This document shows positions 47,229-59,404 of a DNA stretch of 64,000 nucleotides, in pieces; the stretch's first letter is position 1, and each line of letters opens with the position of its first letter. The position numbers and the translations under genes were made by a program. The notes under the pieces were generated by a model. It made no database searches. It worked only from the letters and a program-made list of their open reading frames with translations, and had not been told where the DNA came from. Origin of the DNA: Stentor roeselii (lineage: Eukaryota > Ciliophora > Heterotrichea > Heterotrichida > Stentoridae); NCBI GenBank assembly GCA_006503475.1, contig RSEH01000115.1, positions 81,379-145,378 on the forward strand, given 5' to 3'.

Positions 47229-50200
47229 ATGTATTCCTACAGTCTTTCTACTGGATCTAAAGAAGACTTAGAACTCGAATGGATTTCTGAAAATTTTATA
47301 CTGCATTCGAGTTTTGATAAGAAAAAATTATTTAATATATACTCATGGCCGATAGAAATGCTCGAGAATACTAAAGAAGAAATAAAAAGCATAGCTTACT
47401 CTAATTGCGGGGAATATCTAGCAACTTTAGGGCAAAAATACTTAAACGTTTTGCATTTGAAGTCAGATAAGGTTATCTTCAATCTGAATCAAGATTTTCA
47501 TAAAACCTTATGCTTTTCTCTATCCCCAAATAGTAGATTTATAGCAACTAGTCATTTGGAAAAGATACAAATCTGGAATTTACAAGAAGGTTTTTTAGAG
47601 TATTCATTTGATGATCATGAGTATATATTTTGCATGACCTATTCTAGCTGTGGGAAGTTTTTAGCCTCAGCTTATCGTAATAATACAGTGAAAATTTGGG
47701 ATTTACATAGAAAAATGGAAATTGTTGTTTTGAGTGAATTTACTCAAAATATTTTAAATTTGTCTTATTCTCATACCGGAAAATGTTTAATAGGAAGCTT
47801 TGAGGACAGTATTCTCAAATTTTGGAGCCTTCCTCAATATATAGAAGAATATACATTGGATGAACCATCATATTCAATATCTTGTTTTGCTGATTCATCT
47901 AACGGGGCCTTGATTGCAATTGGATCAAGTGATGGAATTATCATAATTTGGAACTTTATAGAAAAAAGAGAAGAGTTTTCATTGGAAGGACATATAAATG
48001 TAGTTTCTTGTCTTGCTTTTTCGTCATCAGATGATTTTTTGGCTTCAGGATCATGGGATTATTGCATAAAAGTTTGGAATTTAGTAGAGGAAAAATTAGA
48101 ATTTATACTTTATGGTCATATGAATCCTATTACTTGCATCGCATTTTCTCATGATTCGAAGTATTTATCTACAGGATCTAATGATAGTAGTATAAAGATT
48201 TGGAATTTTATAAAACGATCTGAAGAATTAACATTAAACGGACACATTGATAGAGTAAATTGCCTTTCATTTCACCAAAACAATAATTTTTTGGCTACAG
48301 GCTCGTGGGATGAAAGTTTGAGAATTTGGAACTTGCAAAAAAAGAGTGAAGAATTTATTCTTAATGATTTTAAAGGAGAAATTTCATGCTTATGCTATTC
48401 TGAAGATTCTAACTATTTAGCTGCTGGTTCTGGACAGGGCACAATTAGAGTCTGGGACTCGAAGAGTTTAGAAGTTTTGTTTACTCTAATCAAAGATACT
48501 GACAGAATATTATGTTTATCATTTTCGAAAGATGGACTAATTTTGGCATCATGCTCTTTTAAACATTATATTGTGATTTGGGATTTGAACAAACAAAAGG
48601 AAAGTTTTATTCTCAGCGGCCATTCTAACTTAATTTGCGCATTATCATTTTCAAACGATAGTAATTACCTTGCTTCAGGATCTGAAGATTGCAGTATAAA
48701 ACTATGGAATCTAAAACTAAGACAAGAAGAATTTACTTTAAACGGCCATTTTGATAGAGTTTCTTGTTTAGCATTTTCTCCAGATTTTAAATTTCTGGCA
48801 TCAGGATCATGGGACACTTCTTTAAAAATCTGGAACCTCGAAGAACGCAAAGAAGAATTTACCTTAAATGGTCATATTAATGAAATTTACTGCCTTTCCT
48901 ATTCGAGTAACGGAAATTTTGTTTCAACAGGATCTCATGATAGAACAATAAAAGTGTGGAATATAAAAGATCGAAGAGAAGAGTTTACCATCCATGGCCA
49001 TTCTGATGACGTTACAGGAGTGGCTTTCTCTCCAGATAATCAATTTTTAGCCTCTTGCTCTTGGGACAAGAGCATCATGGTTTGGAATTTGACTGAAATG
49101 CGTGAAGAACTGAGTATGGCTACTATTTTTAATGAAGTTCAGCATTCGTGTCATGAAGTTGCTGGGAATAAGTTTAGAGCAGTTTCTGAAGAATGCATTA
49201 TTAAGATCTTTGATAAATCTGAAATAGTTTACACTCTTGAAGGTCATACTTCCTCAATTTCTTGCTTAGCATTTGCTTCAGATGAAAAATTGCTAGCTTC
49301 AGCGTCTTGGGATAATACAATAAGAATTTGGAATATTGAAAAAGCAAATGAATCGACTATTCTTCGGGGATTCTTTGATAGAGTCACTTGTTTAGTTTTT
49401 TCTCCCGACAATCGATTATTATTGGCTGGCTTCTTCAACGGAAAAATTTATGTATGGAATACTAAATCCAAAAGAATCGATATCATTTTAAACTATCATT
49501 CAGAATCTATCAAAAAATTATCTTTTTCTAATCATGGAAGATATTTATGGTCAGAAAGCGAAAACCAAACAAATAAGATTGCGTTTACTAACAAACTTTG
49601 CTTCGTTCTCGATATTAATTTATCTAACTCATTAAAAGCAACAAACGATATTAAGTATATATTCGATAATACATTACTTGCATTTAAAATTCAGAATTAT
49701 TATAATGGGTATCATAAAAGTAAAATCGAAATCGAAAAAAAGTATAGTGAGATCATTTCTGAAATGATTTTAGAATATTCTATAGAGAAGAGTAAACTTA
49801 TAGCCCATAAAATTTCAAAATATATTCTTAAGTTTTCAGAAATAGGAGCGCGTCTACAATATTTAAGATATGAGGCGATAGTAACCTTGAATGATCACTT
49901 CTTTGAAGGTCCCATAATAACAAGATTTACTGAAAATATAATTGAAATTAAAATTTTGATATACTTGATACAAACTTCAGATGATATTGATGTAGCTCAT
50001 TTTATAACAGATGTATTCGAGCGACTAAAGCAGCTTTCAGTATTGAATATTAACTTCACTCAACAACGAAATCCCTTTGCAGAATTAATAATTAACAAGA
50101 AAATCCAAAAAAATTATTTATCTGATTCTAGATTTATCAAAATTTCAAATGGAAAATTCTATAGTATCAGCTATCATAAAGCACGATATCAAGGTAAATC

Positions 50201-50927
50201 TGTGATAGTAAAAGAGTTTGTTTTGAATTCAAATATTCTCAATCGAAATAAAGAAAAAATTAAATTAGATGCCAAAAAAGAATTAGTAGTATATGAACTT
50301 TTAAACGTTGAAGAGAAAATTTCAAGTTGTATCTGCGAATATTATGGCTGTTATGAATCAGACAATAGTTACACACTTGTAATTGAAGAATTTGGAAACA
50401 CGCTAAGTGAAGTCATGCGAAATCTAACTGCTACCCTATCAGTATTGCATATTAATAAAATTGTCAAGTCTTTACTTAATACTTTTGCATCTCTAGCAAG
50501 TCAAAATATTCTTCATCGGTTTATTAATCCTGATTCATTAGTTATCGATGATAATTTTAACATCAAAGTCATTGATTTTAACTTCTCTGTGATTAAAATT
50601 GATGATTTGTGGCATGGATCTTTTAAAAATCAACTGAATACCTCCAATTCTCAATATATTTCACCAGAAGAAAAAATAAAAAGGAGCATAGAAACTTTGG
50701 ATTTAGAAAAGTGTGATGTTTATTCTTTAGGATTGGTTATCCTTCAGCTGGTGACTTTACTAAATATTTCCGAGATAAATGAAAATATAGATTTCTTATT
50801 GAAGAAATTGGAAAGGGATACTTTTAAGGACATACAAATAATTCTGAAGAATATGCTTAACATTAAACCCGAAAATCGATTGAATTTCAATCAGCTATTG
50901 AGCATGGCCCAGATTCAAACCAATTAA
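47229..50927 (+). CDS. WD40-repeat protein fused to a C-terminal pseudokinase
   Basis: 1232 residues. After about 50 residues (with IYSWPIEMLE), residues about 55-780 hold 17-18 WD40 blades of about 42 residues (for example FLASGSWDTSLKIWNL, LNGH), enough for two or more propellers. A helical linker (about 780-960) follows, then a protein-kinase-like domain (about 965-1225): Lys in VIVKEF, CDVYSLGLVILQLV in the F-helix place and ISPEE for APE. The catalytic loop reads HRFINPDSL instead of HRDLKPENL, and DFG reads DFN, so the catalytic Asp and the metal-binding Asn are lost: a pseudokinase. It shares the IYSWP(I/M) motif before the repeats with the WD40 gene at 63.3 kb. A signalling scaffold is likely; partners are unknown. 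Confidence 0.85.
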   Translation: MYSYSLSTGSKEDLELEWISENFILHSSFDKKKLFNIYSWPIEMLENTKEEIKSIAYSNCGEYLATLGQKYLNVLHLKSDKVIFNLNQDFHKTLCFSLSPNSRFIATSHLEKIQIWNLQEGFLEYSFDDHEYIFCMTYSSCGKFLASAYRNNTVKIWDLHRKMEIVVLSEFTQNILNLSYSHTGKCLIGSFEDSILKFWSLPQYIEEYTLDEPSYSISCFADSSNGALIAIGSSDGIIIIWNFIEKREEFSLEGHINVVSCLAFSSSDDFLASGSWDYCIKVWNLVEEKLEFILYGHMNPITCIAFSHDSKYLSTGSNDSSIKIWNFIKRSEELTLNGHIDRVNCLSFHQNNNFLATGSWDESLRIWNLQKKSEEFILNDFKGEISCLCYSEDSNYLAAGSGQGTIRVWDSKSLEVLFTLIKDTDRILCLSFSKDGLILASCSFKHYIVIWDLNKQKESFILSGHSNLICALSFSNDSNYLASGSEDCSIKLWNLKLRQEEFTLNGHFDRVSCLAFSPDFKFLASGSWDTSLKIWNLEERKEEFTLNGHINEIYCLSYSSNGNFVSTGSHDRTIKVWNIKDRREEFTIHGHSDDVTGVAFSPDNQFLASCSWDKSIMVWNLTEMREELSMATIFNEVQHSCHEVAGNKFRAVSEECIIKIFDKSEIVYTLEGHTSSISCLAFASDEKLLASASWDNTIRIWNIEKANESTILRGFFDRVTCLVFSPDNRLLLAGFFNGKIYVWNTKSKRIDIILNYHSESIKKLSFSNHGRYLWSESENQTNKIAFTNKLCFVLDINLSNSLKATNDIKYIFDNTLLAFKIQNYYNGYHKSKIEIEKKYSEIISEMILEYSIEKSKLIAHKISKYILKFSEIGARLQYLRYEAIVTLNDHFFEGPIITRFTENIIEIKILIYLIQTSDDIDVAHFITDVFERLKQLSVLNINFTQQRNPFAELIINKKIQKNYLSDSRFIKISNGKFYSISYHKARYQGKSVIVKEFVLNSNILNRNKEKIKLDAKKELVVYELLNVEEKISSCICEYYGCYESDNSYTLVIEEFGNTLSEVMRNLTATLSVLHINKIVKSLLNTFASLASQNILHRFINPDSLVIDDNFNIKVIDFNFSVIKIDDLWHGSFKNQLNTSNSQYISPEEKIKRSIETLDLEKCDVYSLGLVILQLVTLLNISEINENIDFLLKKLERDTFKDIQIILKNMLNIKPENRLNFNQLLSMAQIQTN

Positions 50928-53781
50928 GTAGAAAGTTTTTAGGAATAAAATAAGATTTTAGGATTAAGATGATGGATTAAAATATTAAGTATCATTAAGT
51001 TTGAATAATCTATGCTAGGTTCATTTATAAATGAAGGTTTAATTCTCGAATTCATATAGACCTCTAAATGATAGAATGCTTGATTTACTCATGATAAAAT
51101 TATAATTTTCACTGTGACAAAAATCATCCACATAATTTTTCGATATCAGAAATGATCTTATTTTCTAAATATTCGAATATATACTTAAGCATCACAAAAG
51201 TTTTAAAAGTTTAAACTATTTGTAAATAATTATTCAGTGCACATTAATTAAGAGAAAATTTTGAAATTATTCATATATAATGAGGTAACAGTAAAATGAT
51301 TTCAGTGCATATTTGAATTAATTGAAAATATATCTGAATCGTGTGTAAAATAAGGAATGCTTAAATATTTAATTATCGAATTCTTATAACAGATATATTG
51401 CAAGAATAATGATTTCAAAATATTCCAAGTAACTATAACCAATTAAATAATTTTAAATCTGTAAAGCCTTGAAGTCGCTTGAAGAAATAAACTTGGAGTA
51501 TGATTTATACATATTTCCATAATGTATAGTTCTTTAGTTAGTGAGATTACAATAATGATTATTGGGGTATCTATCAAACTTTTTTATAAACCAAGTCTCT
51601 AAGAAGCGACAATACAGATGTGGACGAATATAAAGTACTTCTCGATAAATTTTAAATTGCGAAGATTTATAACCCTACTAAATCAATTCTGAATCAATAG
51701 AAATTAATTTAAAAAATTTATTTTAAAATCAAACGTTTCAATAGTGAGAAAGATAGGCTAAATCTTTCAAGAGGTTTTAGATGTATGTACAACACATTTA
51801 CTCTTTTAACTAAGGGTAAGAAGCCAATATTTTGGAAAATTTTAATGGATTCGGAAAGCACAACTACCTGAAGAAAATATTTATTTGAATACATAAATAT
51901 TTAAGTTTATTTCGAATCTTATGATCAAGTGGAAGTTACTATTATCGCTTCAAAAGAAGGAGATTGAATTTAAACTGCTCAATATGAATAAAATAAAAAA
52001 GATGCCTGATCATGATATCATTTCTTTAGCTTTGATATTCAAATCAAACTGTTGATGTAAGATTAATAGAGTTCTCAAATGTAATTCGAAAATTCTGCAA
52101 GATGAAGTCAACTCATTTTCGATTTTTTTTTCCGATAAAGGATTTATAGTTGCAAATTCAACAGATTTTTCAAGTGGCTTTTTTCGAGCAAGGCTATCAA
52201 ATTTTTTATACTTATTATAATGCAAATTTGAATTTGTTTGAAGATACTTCAAGATGTGATTGATTCAATATTATAAAAAAATATCTACAGTTGTTACTAA
52301 TTTTTTTAATACCTTATTTTATTCATTTGTCAAAGATTTTTAAATCTTATTTATAATTTAATGTTTTTGATATTTTATTAGTTATTAATCTATAAATTAT
52401 GCGAAAGACCATATGTGTTTTCTAAGATTATCGAAATTGAATTTATAAATTCATCAGCTTATCATGAACTAAAGTCATTTCAAATCAATATAAACCTAAA
52501 AAAGATTATTTGCTTATTGATCATGCTGATAGATTCATAAATTTGAAGCAGTAATTGTTGAAATAGAAGGTATTTTTAATAAAGAACCATTAATAATTAT
52601 AGGAATAAATTAGAAAATAAAAATATAGGTTATATAATACTCAGCGGTGATGGGTGCAAGAAAATGAAACATCATAAAGTGGGTAGATCGAGGAAATAAT
52701 AGTAATGCTGCATACAGTCTATTAATAATTCTAGATTATCTAATGAAGAAACTAAGAAATTATTAATTGATTTTTATCGCAACTCTCAGCTTCTTTGGAT
52801 CTTTTAAGAGTTTTCATTAGCCTTTGATGATACTTTTTTAGCAACCTGCTTTTTTATATTTCTGAAATTTTCTGTATCCTATTCAAATTTTTGGGTGCCT
52901 TGCTAAATGGGTAATCGAATCAGGAGCTGAGACTCAATTTTATTCGAACTTAAACAGATGAAAGAGCTTAAATTATATATTATATTAAATCTTAGTACTC
53001 GATATTTCGCTCTTTAAAAGGGGTCAAATGATTCATCTTGGTAAGAGATTGATAATTTTACCTGAATGAGATAAAGCTCAAGTGAAGATACAAGAAATTA
53101 TTTTATTCAACAATAGTAGTCTTTTACAATCGTAGTCTTATTTTCATCATCGATTACTACGATACATGTAAGAAAATAATAATTATTTACTTCATCAGGA
53201 ATGAATCATTTTAGATCAAATAAAAGTTTAAACTCTGTCTATTCAACCATTTAATTATCACTCGTCAAAAATCTTTAAAATTACCATCCCTCAGCATATT
53301 TCACTTCTTTAATACTAACCAGAGTAATGACAAAAACTTTTTAATCAATATTTCATAAACTTATCAACAAAATCTATCATTTTACACACTCCAAGTGAGA
53401 AGTATATGACAACTATCCTGATGTAAGTCACTATACATTTACGTTCAAATTTGAGGATTTTATTTTAAAATCAAGAGTGCACATACAAGATATGAAGAAA
53501 AAAAGAATGTTTCTGTGATAGAAATATTAATATATCTTACTGAACTAATCAAACATCAAATAATCATAGATACCCAAAAATTCCTAATTTTCAAATTCTC
53601 AACTTCGCTCTTCCAAAAAAAGTACATATTTGTTGTAATATTTTCGAAGCAAACCTGGAGAATCAATTGTCCTGAACTAATATTTCTTAGGTCTCGAAGT
53701 ATCAATTAAATAGCCAAGACTAAAAAATTATCTTTCACTAGATTATAAATTTTGGTGTATACTTAAACTAATAATTATAAT
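50928..53781. other. 2.9-kb AT-rich gene-free region with pseudogene material
   Basis: Contains the orphan-family relic at 51590-52310. At 52540-52620 a stretch readable as KFEAVIVEIEGIFNKEPLIII faintly resembles the linker of the upstream WD40-pseudokinase protein (RYEAIVTLNDHFFEGPIITRF), possibly a second relic. Nothing else is recognisable. No RNA gene seen. Confidence 0.5.
51590..52310 (+). pseudogene. Decayed paralogue of the orphan gene at 12213-13076
   Basis: Translation with frame changes gives a colinear series of matches to the intact protein: KSLRSDNTDVDEYKVLLDKF for ESLRYDNAVEREYQILLDQF; then LMIKWKLLLS for LMIKWNIFKL; FKLLNMNKIKK for VKMLNMDKINE; ISLALIF for IWFSFAI; KINRVLKCNSKILQDEVNS for KIDRVLNSYAKILQDEINS; FSSGFFRARLSNFLYLL for FKWFIFKSKDNQIFEFF. 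Several in-frame stops and frameshifts break it, and no start codon remains in place. Both are on the + strand, 39 kb apart. Confidence 0.85.
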
Positions 53782-56700
53782 ATGAGGATGCTTTTTTTCA
53801 TAGTGATACCTTTCTTAGGTTCTATCATAGACTATCGATTTTCTAATAATATCGGGCAGGTCTTTTATGATTACTCAGGAAATGGCCACCATGCTGTGAA
53901 TGGAGACTCAAGTGCTAATGCAAAAAATGATGTCAAATATTCAGACAGAGGAATTTACTTTTCAATAGATCAGGATAGAGTTACACTTCCACCCAATAAC
54001 TTGATCAAAAAAAATTTCACATTGATATCTCCTTTCAGCGTTATATTGTGGTTTTACATTATCGAGTCAAAACCTAACCCAGTTTTCTTGTATCGTCGTT
54101 ATTATTCATCGAATTTCTATAAAAAGGTCGCTATATATAGGGAGAAAAATTATACTTTAAAATATTCTTGCAATACAACTAATTTATGCTCACCCTTAAG
54201 TGTTTCATCGTTACCAACTGATAAGAATGTGAATAATATTTGGGAAATAGCAGTATTTTCTATAAATATTAAGAAAATTACATTTTCGAGTACTGGAGGT
54301 TTAACTAAAATAAATTATCTGCCTTTCGCCTATTCAGAAGCAGGATTAAATCTAAACTCTCATCTGGGAGGTGGATTAGCTGCAACAGGAGCTAGTATGA
54401 GCTACTTTATGTATCGATTTTTAATAGTTGATTCAGAAATAAATATATTCACTCTGTACTCATCGTCAGTAACTTCATATACCTGTCTTGCAAGCCCATG
54501 TTCAAGTCCTTGTGAAACAGCCTTTATTGAATCTTCTAATACTTATTGCCTACCTTCGATATCTACTCAATCACAAAGTTCTAATAGTTCAGTATGTATT
54601 TGTGATTATGGATGTACTAACGAGATTTCTTGCCTTGAACCTCTGAACTGTATATTTAATAGTAGTTTTTTCAACAGTACTTCAAAGTATTGTATCTGTG
54701 GGTCTTCAGGAAATTCGACTCATTGCAAAGATCCAGTATGTTACTCAGAATGTTCAACTTGTAAAGATTACTACACTTGCATACTATGCAAAGATTTAAA
54801 CTCGATTCCTAGCGAAACTTTTGGATGTAAATGCAAAATTGGATACTATAATGAATCTGCTTTGTTAGGATCAACTTCAAACTGCAAAGTTTGTCCTAAA
54901 GAATGCAAAACTTGCAATAATGCTTTGACTTGCATTGAATGCCTTGATTCAAATGCTTTTGTTAATTCGGATTTTATTTGTAAATGCAAGCAAGGGTTTT
55001 TTAATAGCAGTGGAACTTGTATTGCTTGCCAAAGTGAGTGTTTAGATTGTGAAATGCCTGAAAAGTGTTTAACATGCAAAAATTTAAACTTTATACCTAG
55101 CGAAACTTTTGGTTGTAAATGCAAAATTGAATATTATAATGAATCTGACTTATTTGGATCTAGTTCAAACTGCAAAACTTGTCCTAAAGAATGCAAAACT
55201 TGCAATGATGCTTCAATTTGTATTGAATGCCTTGATTCAAATGCTTTTGTTGATTCGTATTCTATTTGCAAATGTAAGCAAGGGTTTTTTAATAGCAGTG
55301 GAACTTGTATTGCATGCCAAAGTGAGTGTTTAGATTGTGAAAAGCCTGAAAAGTGTTTAATATGCAAAGATTTAAACTCGATTCCTAGCGAAATATTTGG
55401 ATGTAAATGTCAAGCTGGATACTATAATGAATCTGCTTTGTTAGGATCAACTTCAAACTGCAAAGTTTGTCCTAAACAATGCAAAACTTGCAATAATGCT
55501 TTGACTTGCATTGAATGCCTTGATTCAAATGCTTTTGTTGATTCGCATTCTATATGCAAATGTAAGCAAGGGTTTTTTAATAGCAGTGGAACTTGTATTG
55601 CATGTCAAAGTGAGTGTATTGAATGTGATGAGTCTGGGAAGTGTCTAACATGCAAAGATGTTAACTCGACTCCGAGTGAAACCTTTGGATGTAATTGTAA
55701 AATTGGATATTACAACGCTTCTTTAAATTCTAGCTTGGTCTGTAAAATATGCCCAGCTAATTGCAGTGAGTGCCTTAGTGTTTCAAAATGCATGAAATGC
55801 GCTTTTGATAAAATGAACCTTCAGAATGGCATTTGCAAATGTCCTCCTAATTCAAGTTTGCAAGGCAGAAGTTGCAAGGCTGATGATGGTTTTTTTTTAT
55901 CAAACGATACATTTACAGACTTAATCGCAGTTCCTTGCGATAGAACTTGTAAGACCTGCTTCAATTTTGGAAGCAGTAACTGCATAGAATGCGCTAACAA
56001 CATTATCAGAAAGCAAGGTAAATGCGAAGGTTGCCAGGAAAACCAGTACTTGAACAAATCCTTATCCTCATGTCAAAATTGCTCAAAAACATGTGGCACC
56101 TGCTCAAACTCATCAAATTGTCTTTCCTGCGAAATTTCAGGTTTCACACTAAAAGAAGGTCAATGTCTCAATCCTTGTCCAGATTTTCAGTATTTCAATG
56201 ACGGTAAATGCGAAGACTGTCCTGCACTTTGCCAAAAATGCAGCCCGATTTGCACGTGTGTGAAAAACTCAGAACTTAAGAATTCAACATGCGAATGCTC
56301 CAAAGGTTTCAAGACTTCCGGCCATTCATGCATCGAGCAGAACTTTTCAGCTTCATTAAGGATAAAAAACATTCATCTCGCCGAGATAGTTTATACTGAA
56401 TACCTTGAAAAACTGATAAATTATGAAAAATTTGAGTTCTTTGTAGTGAATAGGTCAGATTTCAAGGTGACTTTACTGAAAAACAGCAGAAAAAAGTCTA
56501 CTTTTTCCCTGATTTTTGAGAATGAAGTGAAGAACGGAACTAAAATCCAAGTAAAAATACTCGAAAAAGAGGTTTTCAGTAAAAATGGCTCGCGACTCAA
56601 TAATCATACCCTAACTTCAGCCCTACCTTCATATATAAAAGTCTATGTTAGTCCTTTAAACAAGGTAATTTTATCCTCTAAGGTGATAGGTCAATCTGCG

Positions 56701-57840
56701 GTGTCTACTTCAGTTGGAGCTTCATTAATCTCAAACCCAGCGTCAGCCTGGGCTTTACTCAACACTGTCCAGCTCCTAGCTTTCCTCCCTCTCAACAACA
56801 ACCGAATGACTCCTAACATCAGAGTCTTTTTATCAGGGTTCTCAGGGTATAACTTCTTTCCTAACATTATCGGGTCATACTTCAACGAGCAAGCCTCATC
56901 AGAGCCTTACTTTCAAGCTAGAAACTATGGAATCACCTCATCAGTCTTTCTAGTTAACACTGGAAAAATTTTCTTAATTCCTGTGGCAACTGTTTTTTCT
57001 GCTGCTGTCCTCTTCCCATGTTTGTTCTTTGTTTCTAAAAGTCAAAAGAACATATTGAAAAAAATACTAAATGCTTATGGAAATTTCAAGTTCAGTTTTT
57101 TTTTAAGGTTCTGGATTGAGGCGTATACAGAAATTTTAGTTTTTGGATTTGTTCAGCTCAGGTCGGTAATTAAAATTTAGAGAGTTTTAATGCCAGCCGA
57201 AGGGTATTTCAATCAGACCCTAGCTTCTCTTTCTTGTGTATTTTTTAAGTAGTCTGCTGGGATTTTGACACTTCCTTTGGTTTTTATTTCGTTTTATGTG
57301 TCTTGGGAAAAAATTAAAAATAGTTCAGAAAGCTTCATTAAAAAGTGGGGAAGTCTTTTTATGGAGTTTAAAAATGATAAAGGTTTTTGGAGCTCGCAGT
57401 ATTATTCCTTGTTTTTTGCTAGACGATTGGCTTATGTTTGTTGCCAAGTTTATCTTAACTCTTTTCTTTTGGTTCAAGCAGGTTTCAACCTGATGTTTTC
57501 TATCGGGACTTTGGTGTTTCTTTGCTATTACCGACCTTTTAATGAAAAGACAGTCATGGTTTCAAATGTTGTTAGCGAAATTTCAATATCTTTAGTTATG
57601 CTTTTTTCTATGCTTTATTTGTGGGATTTGAGCAGATCTACACAAGAAATAATTGAAATTATTATAGTTTTGATTGTTCTTTTGGCTATGCTGATTCAGT
57701 TTATTATTTCTATGATCTGTTTTTATAAGCCAGTGAAGATTCTCTTTCAGAAATTAAAAAAACTTAAGAGTCGAAACTGTGCACAGAGATTTGATGTAGT
57801 GTCGCGGATTAGTCCATGTGATGTGAATCAGATTAAATAG
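53782..57840 (+). CDS. Cys-rich receptor-like membrane protein with tandem repeats, two 15-nt introns
   Basis: Exons 53782-57165, 57181-57237 and 57253-57840 give 1342 residues. Signal peptide (1-14), then a lectin/laminin-G-like domain (about 15-230, with DYSGNGHHAV and VILWFYI), then about 640 residues of Cys-rich growth-factor-receptor/furin-like repeats (C-x2-C-x2-C, NSSGTCIACQSEC) including three near-identical 96-residue units. A beta-rich region (about 860-960) precedes 6-7 membrane segments spanning the exon junctions. The C-terminal sequence with CYYRPFNEKTVMVSNVVSEI resembles the membrane part of large ciliate Cys-rich surface proteins. Likely a surface or vacuolar receptor-like protein; ligand unknown. 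Exons 2 and 3 are accepted because splicing restores one continuous frame with membrane segments. Confidence 0.85.
54760..55625 (+). repeat. 288-nt in-frame tandem repeat, three copies
   Basis: The landmark GAATCTG(C/A)(T/C)T starts at 54853, 55141 and 55429, exactly 288 nt apart. Each unit codes for 96 residues with two Cys-rich modules. Copies 1 and 3 are closest in sequence. A fourth, diverged unit follows at about 55640-55800. Confidence 0.95.
57166..57180 (+). other. 15-nt intron 1 of the Cys-rich membrane protein gene
   Basis: GTAATTAAAATTTAG, phase 0, A at position 10, in-frame TAG if retained. Confidence 0.85.
57238..57252 (+). other. 15-nt intron 2 of the Cys-rich membrane protein gene
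   Basis: GTATTTTTTAAGTAG, phase 0, A at position 10, in-frame TAG if retained. The exon between introns 1 and 2 is only 57 nt. Confidence 0.85.
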
Positions 57841-58389
57841 ATAGAATAATAGATATTGATTTCGTGTTGTTTAACACATTTATATTTTTCGTAATTTCTA
57901 ATGATTTTACCCACTTTTATTCGAAGAAATTTTCAATATTAGGACTTTGTCAGCTGTCCACTTTCTAAATACAAAGGCATAAATGGAAATTTTTAAAAAA
58001 GTAGTGTAATTTTCTTACTATTAGGTAGGATATTGAATACATATCATAAAAAATTTTATTCAAATTGGCTGAACTTAAAAATTATATTTTCTCATTAAGA
58101 AATTTTACAAATATACAAACTTAGCATAAATCAATAAACTTATGCCACTTGGTGATATATTAGAATTGCTGAAAGACTCAATTTATACAAGCATGATACT
58201 TAAATATGAAAAATAACTTTTGAAAGAAAATTTGTTAGATTCTATTTGGATTACTGTCTTATGTCTAAAACTACTTCTGCTTTAGGTTAAATTTGAGTTT
58301 CTCAATGAATCCTATAAAGTTAAAGATTATTACTAACCAAGAACCTTTGTAGATGTCCAAGAAAAACAGTTAATAATTATTTACTAATA

Positions 58390-58945
58390 ATAATAAATCT
58401 TTACTTTAAGTAGAGTCATCGGCCCATAACCTAAAAACCATCTCAAAGAATTATTTAATACCATGATTATCTTTCGTACTTGTTTCAACATAATTAAATT
58501 ATGCTTCTTAGCTATTTTCAAGCCTTCATCATAACTCACTCCACATTCCAAATCAATTTATTTCCAAAAAGGAATTTCACTAGATGCATACACAAAGAAC
58601 AGTTGCGATCTATGCAATTTATCCAGTATTTCACACTTTTTAATGTATGATGATGATGCTTGTCAAAAACTATGATGAAAACTTGCACTTTTTAAATAAT
58701 CTCTATCAAATATTCAAGATACATATTGTGACAAGTTAAATCGTATTAAATTTGAAGTATTGTTTGAAATGTGAATTTGATTCCTGAAATAGACTCTTTT
58801 TTTTCGCTGAAATCTAATCCCATTGTTACTTGATGATATGGAGTAAAAGTATTATTAAAATATCTCAATGCAATAGCAGACTTATCTACTCCTGAATCTC
58901 CTATAAGAGCAACTGTAAACATTTTTAATTCTTTCCATTTATTAA
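58390..58945 (-). pseudogene. Decayed Rab-like GTPase pseudogene, paralogue of 60874-61431
   Basis: Read on the minus strand it matches the intact gene end to end: start region AATAAATGGAAAGAATT at 58938, VALIGDSGVDKSAIALRYF for VALLGDSGVGKSVIALRYA (the P-loop Gly is now Asp), GLDFSEKKESISGIKFTFQ, VQVFIIVFDKHHHHTLKSVKYWI for IQVIIIVFDKNQPHTLKNVKFWI, VKFLFGNK, and LWAD near the end. There is a frameshift just after the start and several stops. The 15-nt intron is still visible at its old place but reads ATACTTCAAATTTAA, with GT changed to AT and AG to AA. Confidence 0.92.
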
Positions 58946-59404
58946 CCCTTTAGATATTTTTTCAATATTTATAGAGGATTGAGACGAAATTTTATATATT
59001 ATTTATTGAAATCTGTTTTATTATTAAGTTAAGTCTAATCACATGAATATTGATTATAATTTTTTACAGATAGAAACTATTAGAAATTAATATTAATCTC
59101 ATACACAAGGTAAACTATCAAATTTCAACAAAAATGATTAACATATATATTTGAAATACATGATCATAATCAATTTTAATTCTTTTGTAAATATAATATC
59201 AATTAGATTTTTGATAAAGCCTTATTCATAATCTAATATTCATATGAGAATCAAACCAAATAACCCTCAAAGAATTTTAACTTGTTAATTTACGCCCTTT
59301 CTCTAAAATATTTATATATTAATCGTGATATCTTAAAAAGAAATGATACTCCATCTGAAGAATCATTAATAAACAGTGTGAAATATTAGCAGTTCCATAA
59401 AACT

